From: Crocodylus rhombifer
Taxonomy: Eukaryota; Chordata; Crocodylia; Crocodylidae
Length of the DNA stretch: 64,000 bases
Assembly (NCBI GenBank): GCA_038503035.1
Contig: JAVSML010024588.1
Coordinates: 186,001-250,000 of the forward strand
Direction of reading: 5' to 3'
A model generated the notes under the pieces. That model was not told the DNA's origin and searched no databases. It saw only the letters and a program-made list of their open reading frames with translations. The position numbers and the translations under genes were made by a program. Positions within the stretch are counted from its first letter, which is position 1, and the number at the start of each line of letters is the position of its first letter. Of the stretch, positions 45,411-56,420 are shown in pieces.

Positions 45411-47312
45411 CGAAGGTCCTGGATGATTGGAAAATGGCAGACCTAGTGTCCATATCTAAGAAAGGGAATAAGGAGGATCCAGGGAACTACAGACCAGCCA
45501 GCCTCATCTCAGTCCAAGGGAAAATCGTGAAGCAGGTCCTCAAAGAATCCATTTGAAATCATTTGGAGTAAAAGAATGTGATTAGGAACAGTCAGCATGG
45601 ATTCACCAAGGGCAAGTCATGCCTGACCAACCTGATTGCCTTCTAGGGTGAGATGACTGGCTCTGTGGATGTGGGGAAAGCAATGGATGTAATATACCTT
45701 GACTTTAGCAAGGCTTGTGATACTGTCTTCTCTTCTATTCATGGAAACAAGATGAAGAAGTATGAGTTAGAAGACTGGACTGTAAGGTAGACAGAAAACC
45801 GTCTGGATTGCCAGGCTCAACAGGTAGTAATCAAATCACTAGGGGGCAGAACTAGGATTCAGTGACCTAGACAAATTGGGGGATTGGACCAAAAGAAATC
45901 TCTTGAGTTTCAATAAGGACAAGTGTAAAGTCCTGCACATAGGATAAAAGAATCTCATCCACTGCTACAGCTTAGGGACTGAGTGGCTAAGCAGTAACGC
46001 TGTATAGAAGGTCCTGGGGGTTATAATGGACAATAAGATAGCCCTTCTTGTCAAGAAGTATAACAGCATATTGGGCTGCATTAGTAGGACCATTGTCGAC
46101 ATATTGAGGGAAGTAACTATGGCCCTCTATTCTGCACTGGTGAGGCTGCATCTGTGTTCAGTTTTGGGCCCCTCACTAGAGAAAGTATGTGGGCAAGTTG
46201 GAGAGAGTCCAGCAGAGGGCAATAAAAATGATTTGGGGATTGAGGCACATGACTTAGGAGAGGCTGAAGGAACTGAGTTTATTTAGTCTGCAAAACAGAA
46301 GACTCAGAGGGCATTAGATAGAAGACTTTAACAGCCTGAAGGGCAATTCCAAAGAGGATGGAGCTAGACCAGGGGTGGGCGAAGTCTAGCCTATGGGCTG
46401 GATCTGGCCAACAGTGGACTTAATTTCCCAGCAGCTCCTGCCTGCATGGCTGGGTCCAGTTTCCATGGAGAACCCTGCAGCAGCTGCCCTGTGATAGTAC
46501 AGGGCCAGGGTCCCATGGAGACTAGGCCTAGGAGCTCTGGCAGGCAGCAGCAGTACCAGCCTCTTCCCGGTGCAGAAGGCTGAGGCAGGGTGTTGTACTG
46601 CAGGTGGGAGTGGGTCGGGCTCAGCTGCCATCACTTGTGTGGGGCAGGAAGCAGTGGTGACAGTAACACTGGGAGGGGTTGTTATGGAGGGCTATGGGGA
46701 ATTTTGGGGTGGCTATAACTCCCCCAAACCTCCCTCTCCCAGCATCGCCTCTGCTGGCAGGGTTTGTGGCAGGGTGCAGAGCTGCTTTGCATCTAGGCTG
46801 GGATTTTGCAGTGGTGACAGTGTGGTCCAGAGCTGGGGCTGAGGTGTGATCTGCAGCCTGCATGCTCTTGGCAGGAACATGCAGGCAGTGGATTTTGGCT
46901 TTGCCCCAGCTCTGGACCATACTGTCAACACTGCAAGAAGCCAAGGCAGAGCCACAATCCATTGCCTGAATATCCCTGCCCAGAACATGCAGGCTCCAGA
47001 TCACAGCTCTGCCCCAGCTCTGGACCATGCTGTCACCACCACAAGATATCAGCCCAGCTGTGGAGCAGCTCTGCACCCTGCAGCATGCCCTGCCAGCACT
47101 GCTGGGGCCAATCTCCAAGGAAACCCCAGCTCCATGCTACCACAGTGTAGCTGCTGCTGGGGTCTCCATGGAAACCATCCCCAGACACGTGGGCACTGGC
47201 TGCTGGAAAATGGAGTCTGGCCGCCAGCTGGATCTACCATTTTGCCCACCCCTGAGCTAGGCTGTTCTCAGTTGCAACAGATAATAAAACAAGGAGCAAT
47301 CATCTGAAGCTG
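45411..47312 (+). mobile_element. CR1 LINE split by a foldback hAT element
   Basis: Plus-strand CR1. It starts with a VLDDWKMADLVSISKKG block and NYRPASLIS (45411-45556), then YLDFSKACDTV (motif A, about 45695-45725). Motifs B and C are deleted near 45840-45850, where the frame jumps from VVIKS to RIQ. FNKDKCKVLHIG follows (about 45905-45945), then the ESPAEGNKNDLG segment (about 46207-46240). The hAT element at 46370-47254 interrupts it, and about 50 bp more of CR1 resume after it (GTTCTCAGTTGCAACAG). The 3' end is missing. It is thoroughly inactive. Confidence 0.88.
46370..47254. mobile_element. Foldback hAT element, 885 bp, inside a CR1
   Basis: The ends CAGGGGTGGGCGAA and, inverted, CAGGGGTGGGCAAA are classic hAT termini. 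The 8-bp duplication AGCTAGAC (46362-46369) / AGCTAGGC (47255-47262) has one difference and restores the CR1 sequence. Almost the whole element is a long inverted repeat centred near 46933: for example GGTGCAGAGCTGCT near 46774 faces AGCAGCTCTGCACC near 47064, and CAGTTTCCATGGAGA near 46458 faces TCTCCATGGAAACC near 47163. About 200 bp on the left (roughly 46550-46755) are unpaired. It has no transposase. Confidence 0.88.
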
Positions 47313-48837
47313 CAGCCAGATGTGTCACTCGCAGCTCCATCCCATGCCCCATCCCACCTCATCTGTGCAGCACCTGCCTGTGTCCCTGCCCTTGCCCCTG
47401 CCCCACTCCCACCCTCACCATGGGGGCCTTGATCTGCCTCTTCCCCCACCCCTTCTCCCACAACAGACTTGCCAATTGCAATCCTGGCTGCCCATGTGCT
47501 GTGCTGCAGCTGTGCACATGTACAGGGCATTTATTGGTAACATTATTGGCCATATCAGCCAAAAAAAGCCAACTGCCAATACTATCAATTTTCATCATAT
47601 TGGTGCCAATCAGATATGGGACCAATGTATTACTGTACCTCTAACATTTATTTTTTGTTTTACTCTCTGGGCATTCTACTAGTTAGCCATTTTGTCAGTT
47701 GTATTTTAACTTATTGTCAAAGGTACCTTAATTGCGAGACAGGTCTTTCCTGTGCTTTTACAAAACTAATTAAATAAATGAAGGGCATTCAAGTGAGTAA
47801 AAGAGGTGGCACTTTATTAGGGTATACTCTGATCTGAAAGTGGAACAGAAATAGAGAGTCCCTGCAGGTTATCAGATATGGGAACAAGTTAGATATAAGA
47901 ACAAAAATGTGTGAGTACAGATTTTCACTTTATAAGCTAACAAAAGCTTTGGATTTTATATTGTGTAGGAACAAGACTGACTGATAAAACTGTATGACAG
48001 TATAATTCACAAAAAGTCTGCTATTTTTTATTTGCTTCAATCAAAAATTGGATTTACAGCCATAACTAAGTTGGCAATAGTGGCAAATGGAATTTCAGAA
48101 GTTCAATATGCTGCACTACCTTAAGCAAACTTCGTTTATTAAATATGTGTGTAAAACCTATTGTACAGTAAATCTGTGATATCATGAAGGCAATTTATCC
48201 TCAAATGATTAATCTTGTATTATATTAACTATTGAAGGAGAAAATTGGAGCTATAATTCTTCTATATCAAACTTGAAGGGTTTATTTTCTTTCATTAATA
48301 ATAGAGCAAGTCATGAAAGAAACATTTTGCTCCCCATGTCTCTCATATCTGAAGTATAACATTAGTAATAAAAAAAGACCAAAAATTGGTAGAAACTAAA
48401 ATAATTTTAAAAAATCATCTAGGATTTGATTTTGTTAAAAATTGTAAGATTATGTCTCATTTGGAATCACAATTTCTAATTGTTTGATGATACTAAAATG
48501 TATATATTTTACCATTTACAGTTATAGAGAGATTTTTATACTGAAATTTAAGTGCAACAATAAAAGAAGGATTTGAAATCTTTCCGAACATGTTTCAGAC
48601 TCACTGATCCAAATAAGGGTGATTTTTTCTAGATTTTAAATTGCTTTTGTTGTGGAGGATGGAAACGGCTGTCTTCCTTCTTTCCCTTTTGTTTAATATA
48701 TTATTTAATTATACAGACTGATAAAGCTCTTGGGAGAAATTCTGGTCCCATTTAATTCAAAGGAAGCCAGATTTAAAAGTAGCCAGATTTAATTCCTATG
48801 CTATGTGGTAAGGATTTTAGGAAATAAGTTTGCCCTT
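47313..48837. other. Unclassified repeat-like DNA, then AT-rich DNA
   Basis: 47313-47520 is C-rich with low-complexity CCTGCCC phrases. 47530-47650 has ATTGGTAACATTATTGGCC and related ATTGGTGCC phrases that look like part of a repeat I cannot name. 47700-48837 is AT-rich, with nothing recognised. Confidence 0.4.
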
Positions 48838-51018
48838 AAGGGCTACATCCACAAGAGCCTGGACGTTTGTTTCCCCAGGTAGTGGCACACCTTGTGCCAC
48901 TGTTACATGTCCCCAGGGAACACCCTCTGATACCCTGGGTGGGGTAGGAGCAACTGTGCTGGCCCCAGCAGCCTTACCTGGGGTACTTGGTGCCTTGGGG
49001 AGCTGCAGCCATGGTGATCCTGCCACTTGGAGCCTGGCTGGCAGCTGGAGTGCAGCTCTGACCAGCCAGGATCTGGTTTTGGGCAGCGCATAGTGTCATA
49101 GTTTGTAGGGGCAGAAGGAACCTGAGCAGATCATCAAGTCTGACCCCCTGCCATGGCAGGAAAAAGTACTGGGGTCAAACCACCCCAGCAAGGTGTTTGT
49201 CTAGTGTCCTCTTAAAGACTCCCAGGGTAGGAGCCAGCACCACTTCACTTGGAAGTTGATTCCAGATTCTAGCCACCCTGACCATGAACTAGCACCTCCT
49301 GATGTCTAGTCTGAATCTACCCTCTGCCAGCTTGTGGCAGTTATTTCTAGTCACTCCTGGTAGTGCTCGGGGAAACAGGGACTCCTCCAATGCCTGCTGG
49401 TCCCCTCTGACTAGTTTGTAAGAGGGGACTAGATCCCCCCTCAGCCTTCTCTTGTGGAGGCTGAACAGGTTCAGGTCCCTTAACCTCTCCTCGTAGGGCC
49501 TGTCCCGCTGCTCCCGATCATGTGAGTGGCTGTCCTCTGGACCCTCTCCATGTTGTTCACATCCCTCTTGAAGTGCAGCACCCAGAACTGGATGCAGTAC
49601 TCCAACTGCGGCCTGACCAGTGTTGCACAGAGGGGGAGGATCGCCTCCTTGGCCCTGCTCGAGATGCATCTGTGGATGCATGACAAGGTATGGTTGGCCT
49701 TCTTAACTGCATCCCCACACTGCTGACCCATGTTCTTCTTGTCATCAGTGATGACTCCAAGATCCTTTTCTGCCTCTGCACTGACGAGAAGGGAGTTCCC
49801 CAGCCTGTAGGTATGCTGCTGGTTCTTCCTCCCCAGGTGCACCACCTTGCACTTGTCAGTGTTGAAGCCCATCCTGTTCTCATCCACCCACCCCTGTAAC
49901 CTGTCTAGGTCTGATTGCGTCCTATTCCTCCTGTCTAACATGCCCACATCCCCACACATCAGCAAATTTGAACAGGGTGCTTTTTACCCCCTCGTCCAAG
50001 TCACTGATGAAGATGTTGCACAATGTGGGCCCGAGGACCAAGCCCTGCGGAACCACACTGCCCACATCCCTCCAGGTCAAAAATAACCCATCCACTACCA
50101 CTTTCTGGGTACGGCCCTCCAGCCAGTTAGCAACCCATTTGACTGTCGACACCAAAGTCCCCTAGTTTTTTTAATGAGAATGAGGCAAGAGACAGTGTCG
50201 AAGGCCTTTCTAAAGTCCGGAAAGACTACATCCACTGCTACCCTTGCATCTAATGATTTTGTGACCTGGTCATAGAAGGTCACCAGGTTGGTCTGACAGG
50301 ACCTTCCTCTAATGAACCCATATTGGTTGCCCCTAAGCATAACCTCCCCCGCTGGCCCCTCATGGACATGTGCCAGGATAATTCTCTCAAAAAGCTTACC
50401 TAGGACCCAGGTAAGACTAACTGGCCTATAGCTTCCTGGGTCCTCCTTCCTTCCTTTTTTGAAGATGGGAACCACGTTGGCCCTCCTGGTGCTCGTAAAG
50501 CCATGCCAGGGGTCCCACAATGACCTCAGCTAATTCCCTCAGGACTCTGGGGTGGAGATCATCAGGACCAGATGATGTAAATATGTCCAGTCCCTCCAAA
50601 AGTTCCCTGACTGACCCTTGGCCTAGGTGCAGCTCCCCTGGGGCCTGAGGGGGTTCCGGTGTGGTGGGGGCTGATCCGGTCCCTGCTCAGGAAAATGGAG
50701 GCAAACAAGTTGTTAAATAGGTTAGCTTTGTCATCTGGTGTGATGACCAGATTTCCTAGCGTGTCTTGCAGAGGCCCTGAGTTACCGGGTACCTTCTTTT
50801 TAACCTCTACGTATTTAAAAAACTTGTGTATATTTAAAAAGGTGCCCCCTATGCTGCTTTTTTTTCCCCCCAACACGGGGTTTTTTTTAACCCTGCGATC
50901 TCCTGAGATCAAAAAAGTCCCCTGTACTGCTACCTTGCAGAATGGGGAACACCTAAATGTGTGATGTTTGGAGCTGAAGATGGCTCTGTGGCACCACGTA
51001 CATGTGGATGTGAACAAG
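48838..51018. mobile_element. TIR DNA element, family 3 copy B, split by a CR1
   Basis: The left part (48838-49092) begins GGGCTACATCCACAAGAGCC and, reversed, aligns with the right half of 18821-19225. The right part (about 50830-51018) ends CGTACATGTGGATGTGAAC and, reversed, aligns with that copy's left half (CACACATTTAGGTGTTC versus CACACATTCAGCTGTTC). The CR1 at 49093-50830 lies between them, so it inserted into an existing element. It encodes no protein. Confidence 0.6.
49093..50830 (-). mobile_element. CR1 LINE, same subfamily as the 9-kb copy, decayed
   Basis: Minus strand, with the 3' end at about 49093 (TAACTATGACAC-like tail). ORF2 is broken into overlapping frames (49289-50520): ARVAVDVVFPDFRKAFDTVS (motif A, L to P), [15 protein letters not shown] (motif B) and KFADVWGC, where FADDTKMWG is expected. 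A deletion of about a dozen bases near 49957 has removed the second catalytic Asp and the residues after it. The 5' end lies within the linker region near 50830. It is close in sequence to 9054-11217 but clearly older or less constrained. Confidence 0.9.
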
Positions 51019-51707
51019 TTGTCCACTACTTGAGGGGGAAACTTGAAAATGGGAATCCTTTTTCATCTCAACAGCAAGCACAATCATTACGCACACAAGT
51101 TTTCTTTTCTTTTTCTGGAATTTTAAATGAAAAATATTAGAAGTAATAATCATGATTTGATTCACTAGACAACTTATTTTCTACTTTCAAGATATGTGCA
51201 ATAGTACGCTGCTCCAATAAATAAGTTATACATCTAAAAATGTTCAGAATCTTGGACCTGAATTTATTGACCTATTTTTCACTGGAGCCAAACCCTTCCT
51301 CCTGTTGTTGGTGTTCAGCTTTACATATGCATTTTTGTGCACCTGCACTTCTCTAGCTGTAGGGATTATAATCCATGTGCACAGAGATGACAGGATTTGC
51401 TTTTGCCAGATTGCTAAGCACAAGTTCAGACATTCATGCTCTAAAAAGTGTGTGCAAGTGTACAGGCTGCACACAGAAGACAAGGCTAAGATTAGAAAAT
51501 CCGGTCCATTTTATGTTTAGTCTAGATATGATTCTGGCTGAAGAATAAGTGTATAGAGATAATGATTACAAAAATGTGGGACTATGATTTATTTTTTTGG
51601 TTGTTTACTAAGTAGTTCAACCTGGAAATGCAGTAAAGAGAATAAGGGAAAGACTGTAGCAAAATATTCACATACAGTGCTGTCCACGCTCAGCTCTTTG
51701 TAACTTA
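51019..51707. other. Non-coding DNA, nothing recognised
   Basis: AT-rich spacer without a supported feature. Confidence 0.45.
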
Positions 51708-51875
51708 GGGCATTTATACACATGTTTGTGCCACAGCACTGGGAACTTTTAAAGGTGCCTGGTACTGAGGTACATCTATTTGTATAAACGGCAAATGAGA
51801 AAATGCAGTGGTGCACTTTTGAACTAAAAACACATTGGTGCATCAGAGCAGACAAATGTATGTGCATAAATGCCC
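51708..51875. mobile_element. Short TIR MITE, about 168 bp
   Basis: The left end GGGCATTTATACACATG and the right end, reversed as GGGCATTTATGCACATA, form inverted repeats, followed inward by TTTGTGCC on the left and a GACAAATGT-like phrase on the right. The target duplication is unclear. Confidence 0.65.
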
Positions 51876-53199
51876 ACATTTGTTAATTAAAATCTTAACA
51901 AGTAGTAACTCTGATGCTTTATTACAGCTGCCTTATCTATTTTCCAGCCAGATAGACACATACCCTATTAAGGAATGATACCATTGTGTTGATTATGATT
52001 ATAAAACTATTATCCTCCTTGCTCATATGATCAATTCAAAAAGGCTATGTGATAAACCAGCCATGTCATAATGTCAGTTTCAGTTCAAGAATGCCAAGGT
52101 ATTACAATTCAGTTTTAATTAATCAGGATACCTATACATTCCTAACATGAACAGAATCCCTCAGAATGATATTTTTCTGTACAGGGTAATATTTTTAAAT
52201 GGATTAGTTTTAGCATGAAATCTACATCAGCTTCCCATTTTCAACAGGCTTGTATTGAATTATCATTGCCACATTGATGATAACTAACACTAGTTAGATT
52301 TGAGTCCAACCTGTTAGACTGTTAAATCTAAAATTTAATACAACAAAATATTCTGATAATTAGTATCCCAAAGATATATCATTCTTGTAAGGTGGAGCAC
52401 TCAGAGCAAAGGGTTTGGTGATATTAATCATTTCATCTTTCCAAAGGATAGCAAGACTTTTACCTAGATCTTTCCATTTCAAAAGTCACTATGCTGCCAT
52501 ACCAATTTCAGCTTTCAAAGTACCCTGCTAGTTATAGTCTCAGTTTGATGTGGCTCTAGAGTTAAATCGGAGCTTATTGGAAGTGAATGACAAAGCTTTC
52601 ACCCCATTTTGATTTTAATGGTGAACAGAACCAACCCTCAGTTTGATTTTAATGATACACAGAGCCTGGTTGAGATGAGTACCTTGGCTATAAGAGGGGG
52701 AAAATTATCCTACTTTTATATTAGATAATCAGTTGTGAGAGTGAGGCTTTGGTAGAATCAGGGAGAGGGAAGTTGATAGCTACTGGTAGACTGCTTTTGT
52801 TAGCTATGAGGATAACTTTTAACATTTTTTCTGGTTACCTTGCGAACATAAAAATAAGAAATGCCATATTGGCTTGGCCCTCAAGCCTGTTCAGCCTGCT
52901 ATGTGGCAGAAAGTGCATGCTAAGAGAAAAAAAAATTGTTGCAGGGTGTATTCAGATTGATCTGCCCCCTGCCCCTCTTCTTACAGGTACCGGCATTTAG
53001 TAGCCTACATAATCTAATTCAGTGGTGGAAGCCTTCTCTATCATATTAGTACCTACTGATGTATACAATACTGATAAATATGAAACACTGAAAACAAGTT
53101 TATTATCCTGTGTCTAGTTCAGACAGATCAGTACATCCCAGGCTGACACACTCAAAATTGTTATGTCCCCAAACGAGGCCCCAAATGATACCAGGCAGT
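51876..53199. other. Non-coding DNA, nothing recognised
   Basis: AT-rich. Near 52610-52660 the phrase TTTGATTTTAATG occurs twice about 35 bp apart. I see no gene. Confidence 0.45.
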
Positions 53200-53598
53200 A
53201 TATAGAATAAAAAAATTAAGATTGGAAGGAAGCTCAGAAGGCCATCTAGTCCAACCCCCTGCTCAAAGCAGAACTATCTCCAACTATATTATCCCAGCTA
53301 AGGCTTTGCCTAGCTTGGTCTTAAAAACCTCTAAGGATGGAGATTCCACAGCCTCTCTGGGTGACCTGGTCCAGCACTTTACTAAACTTTTCTTGTTGCA
53401 GATTGAGACCATTGTTCCTTGTGTTGTCATCTGCCACCGTTGAAAAAAAGTCTAACCCCATCTTCTTCATAACCACTCTTCAGGTGGTTGAAGGCTGCTA
53501 TTAAATCCCCCATCAATCTTCTCTTCTTCAGACTAAATAAGCCCAGTTCCCTTAGCCTGTCCTCATAAATCATGTGCTCCAGCCCACTAAACCCTTAA
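53200..53598 (-). mobile_element. Old CR1 LINE 3' end
   Basis: Minus-strand CR1 tail. The 3' end is near 53200, followed by GGCCATCTAGTCCAACCCCC, the TCCACAGCCTCTCTGGGTGA block (consensus meaning LPREVVEA) and CTCTTCTTCAGACTAAATAA (consensus FSLEKR). No frame is intact. Confidence 0.85.
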
Positions 53599-53990
53599 CA
53601 ATGGAGAAATTGAAATAGTAAATTATAAGGTACCTATATCAAATCCTAGAGATACCGCCGTTTGGCTTGGCACAAAATAAATTGTCAAAAATGTTTGTTT
53701 GAAACATCATAACAACAATGAACTAAAAATGTTGTGAGCACAGTACTCATAGTGATATTGCTATTAATAATTGGACTTGTTTACTCATAAAAAGTAAATA
53801 ACTGAATAAGCAAACATGAGATGCTTCAATCCAATTCACCTTAAAGCAATCTATATTAAAATGAATTATAGTTGTTCAACATCATTTTTAAATTATTTGT
53901 TTTAATCAGAATACAAGTGTTATAAAATAATAAAAATAAAATAAGCTCTTAATGTGGAATAGTTTTAACACAACACAATAGACTTTCCAT
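53599..53990. other. Non-coding AT-rich DNA
   Basis: Nothing recognised. The last eight bases are the target duplication of the hAT element that follows. Confidence 0.5.
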
Positions 53991-54609
53991 TAGGGCTGTG
54001 CAAAGCTTCAGGTGCTGATTCGATTCGGAGGAGTTTCAGTCCAATTCGATGTCTGACTCTCTGAATCCATATTGAATCAGGAGACCAATAAAAAGGCCTG
54101 AATCAATGTGAAGCTCTCCAAATGATTTGGAGAGCTGTGGTGATTCAGGTAGTCTCCACTCGCTGCCATAGGGAGCTGGACCTGGACCTGGACTCCATGC
54201 CAGTAAGTAAAGGGGGGAGGTGGAAGAGGGGGGAGGGGACCATGGGGAGACCTCCCCCAGCTCCCCCGAGTGCCCACTGATGCTTATCCACTCTCCCAGT
54301 GCCCCCTACCGTGGCTTCCCCACCCAGCCCCAACTTGCAGCTCTTTAAAAAAGAAAAAGAAAAAAATCCCTTACTCCCTGGCTCCTGTCAGGCATGGGGG
54401 TGGGGGATGATCCCTGCTACTCCCCACTTCCCCACACTTTGTGAAGGACTCTGTTATGAGCCCTCCATCCCCAACCCACTCTCCCAGTCCCCCCCATGGC
54501 TGCCCTGCCTGGCCCCATTATCAGTTCTTAAAAAAATAATTTAGAATCACCAAACTGAATCAGCCAAATCCAAATCCAAAGCGAATACTAGCCACTTTGC
54601 ACAGGCCTA
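53991..54609 (+). mobile_element. hAT-type non-autonomous element, family 2 copy B
   Basis: The ends TAGGGCTGTGCAAAG and, reversed, TAGGCCTGTGCAAAG are flanked by an 8-bp duplication, CTTTCCAT (53983-53990) / CTTTCCAC (54610-54617), with one difference. The left 250 bp align with the reversed right end of 38479-39557 (GCTTCnnnTGCTGATTC, TGAATCAGGnGACCAAT, GGAGCTGG, GACCATGGGG). The interior has two related GC-rich units with CCCAACTTGCAGCTC / TTTAAAAAAG and GGGATGATCCCTGCTACTCC. No transposase is present. Confidence 0.85.
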
Positions 54610-54617
54610 CTTTCCAC

Positions 54618-55383
54618 TATATTTTAAAACCTCTTATAGAACAAAAGACTGACCTCTTATTTTATTTTTGTATGATTTTTGCCATTGAGCAAAATTAAGA
54701 ATGACTACTGCTGAGAATTAAGTGGAAAAAAAAAATATTACATTTTACCTCAAATAAGATTTTAGAGATTCTATGTATGTCTTTTCATTTCTCTGAAAGT
54801 TTAAACACATGTATTAAACTCTTTAAAAAGAAAATGGTAATGGTTTTTTAAAACCTATAAAAATTATAGTAAATGTAAAATAAGGCTTACAATCTTGTTG
54901 CAGTTGGGTCTCTGTTTTACAGAAAGCAAGGTATTTTGTTGTAAGTGTCCAGGACATCTGAAACTGGATGTAAATTGCAACAAAGCATATTTAGGCCATG
55001 TGCACACATTCAAATATTCTGAGAGAATTCTCTCAGGTTTGTTAACCTAGTAGAGAAACTTACCCTTAGTAGCATATCTAGAAATTAGAGTGCTGAGGCC
55101 CTGAAGAGTGGAAAGATTGTAGTGCTGACACTGTGCAGCCCCAAGGAAGCCCTGTGAATATATTTCAGCATGCTGTGGAGGCTCCCTTAGTCTGCCTATC
55201 CACAGATAATAAGAATGCATAGAGAAGCCCTGATTTGCTGACCCAGACTGCCCACGGTCAGCCTATGTTTTCCTGCAGCACAATGTGAGGTTTGAGAAGC
55301 CATCAGCAACCAGTAAGTGACACACTGTCTGATTGAGAGGGCTGAGCTGGTGCAGGAGGACTATGTTCTCTTCTGAGAGAAGC
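54618..55383. other. Non-coding DNA, possible MITE end
   Basis: AT-rich up to 54990. A start like GGCCATGTGCACACATTC at about 54993, followed by the palindrome GAGAGAATTCTCTC, resembles the MITE ends elsewhere, but I could not find its partner. Confidence 0.4.
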
Positions 55384-55388
55384 CATGA

Positions 55389-55846
55389 TGTAAGGGACCA
55401 AGATGTAGGTCTTGCCTAACGGTTAAGCTTCTGAGGAGAAGTAGGGCCTGGGGCTGCCTTATACAAAAGCTAGAAAGCGAGATCCAGAAATAGAGTCCAT
55501 GACCCAGGCCAGGGTCAGAACCCAGGGGTCAATCCACAGGGCAATCCACAGGGTAAAGTCCAAAATAAGAACCAAACCAGTGTCAGGAGCCATGAAACAG
55601 AACTTCAGGAAAATCCAAAGATGAAATCCAAAAATAAAGTGCAAACCAGGGTGAGGAACCAGGAGACTTGCCATAACATAACTGTTTACTGGTCTGCAGA
55701 CCCAGTGATCCAGATAGTACTAAATGGATAGGCGGTGGTCCCAGTAGCAAATCAGGATGCTTATTGCTCATAAACTGGGGCTTGCTGCAGGTGAGGCTGC
55801 TGTGATACTTGGTTTAGGCTGGCCTGCCTGCTTAGAGTCCCTGACA
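55389..55846. mobile_element. Compact LTR with perfect target duplication
   Basis: This 458-bp element begins TGTAAGGGACC and ends GAGTCCCTGACA, flanked by a perfect 5-bp duplication CATGA (55384-55388 and 55847-55851). Inside are repeated phrases built on AAATCCAAA, AAAGTCCAAA and CCAGGGTCAG. It is related to 18079-18690. No coding region is attached, so it is a solo LTR or a very short LTR-type element. Confidence 0.75.
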
Positions 55847-55851
55847 CATGA

Positions 55852-56274
55852 CATGCAGACATTCACTTTCCCTGCAGAAACTCTCGCAGGAGTCATTTAA
55901 CCTTGGTTGTTCTCAGGTTATTTTTCTCCTGAATCAGCTACTTTTACCTTGGGAGAAATAGCCTGAACATCTGTACACTTGTAGTTTCTCCTGGGAGAGC
56001 AGCTACTGTACTGTGCTGTCTGTACAAGGCTTTTGATCCAATATCAAGAAAAACACCAAAAGCAGTAGCAACGATAGCATAGGTGATGCATGGGGTGGGG
56101 AGTGGGGAGGGCAGAAGAGGCATGGTGTCCCACCAGATTTCTGTGCTGATGGATAGCACGGGGCTGCAGCATGGCTAGAACCAGTTATCAGCAGCAGTGG
56201 GCAACAGCAACATGGAGTTGTGCCTCCCCTCTGTCAACACATGCACAACAGCAACATCAGAAAAAATTCTTAAA
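55852..56274. other. Non-coding DNA, nothing recognised
   Basis: No supported feature. Confidence 0.45.
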
Positions 56275-56420
56275 TGTATGAACAGTAAGACATTGAAACA
56301 GATTATCTAGGGTGGTTGTGAGATCTTCTGCACTAAGAGATTTTAAGAAGCTGCATAGGCACCTATCAGGTTTACAAATATTGCTAGAGTTTTGAAATAG
56401 ATGATTTTGGATTCCTTCCC
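56275..56420 (+). mobile_element. Old CR1/L3-like fragment
   Basis: The phrase GAAACAGATTATCTAGGGTGG, then TTGTGAGATCT, then GAGATTTTAAGAAGCTGCAT and CACCTATCAGG, matches the order WNRLPREVVE / S-EVFKKLDxHL of the CR1/L3 ORF2 end in heavily mutated form. It is short and old. Confidence 0.5.

Noticed and set aside
46621..47118. 165-codon minus-strand frame with repeated peptide phrases
   Set aside because: The repeated phrases result from the internal inverted repeats of the foldback hAT element, not from a protein.
55459..55674. Hydrophobic minus-strand frame resembling a membrane protein
   Set aside because: It lies wholly inside the LTR at 55389-55846. The phrases come from the repeated AAATCCAAA-type motif read in reverse.
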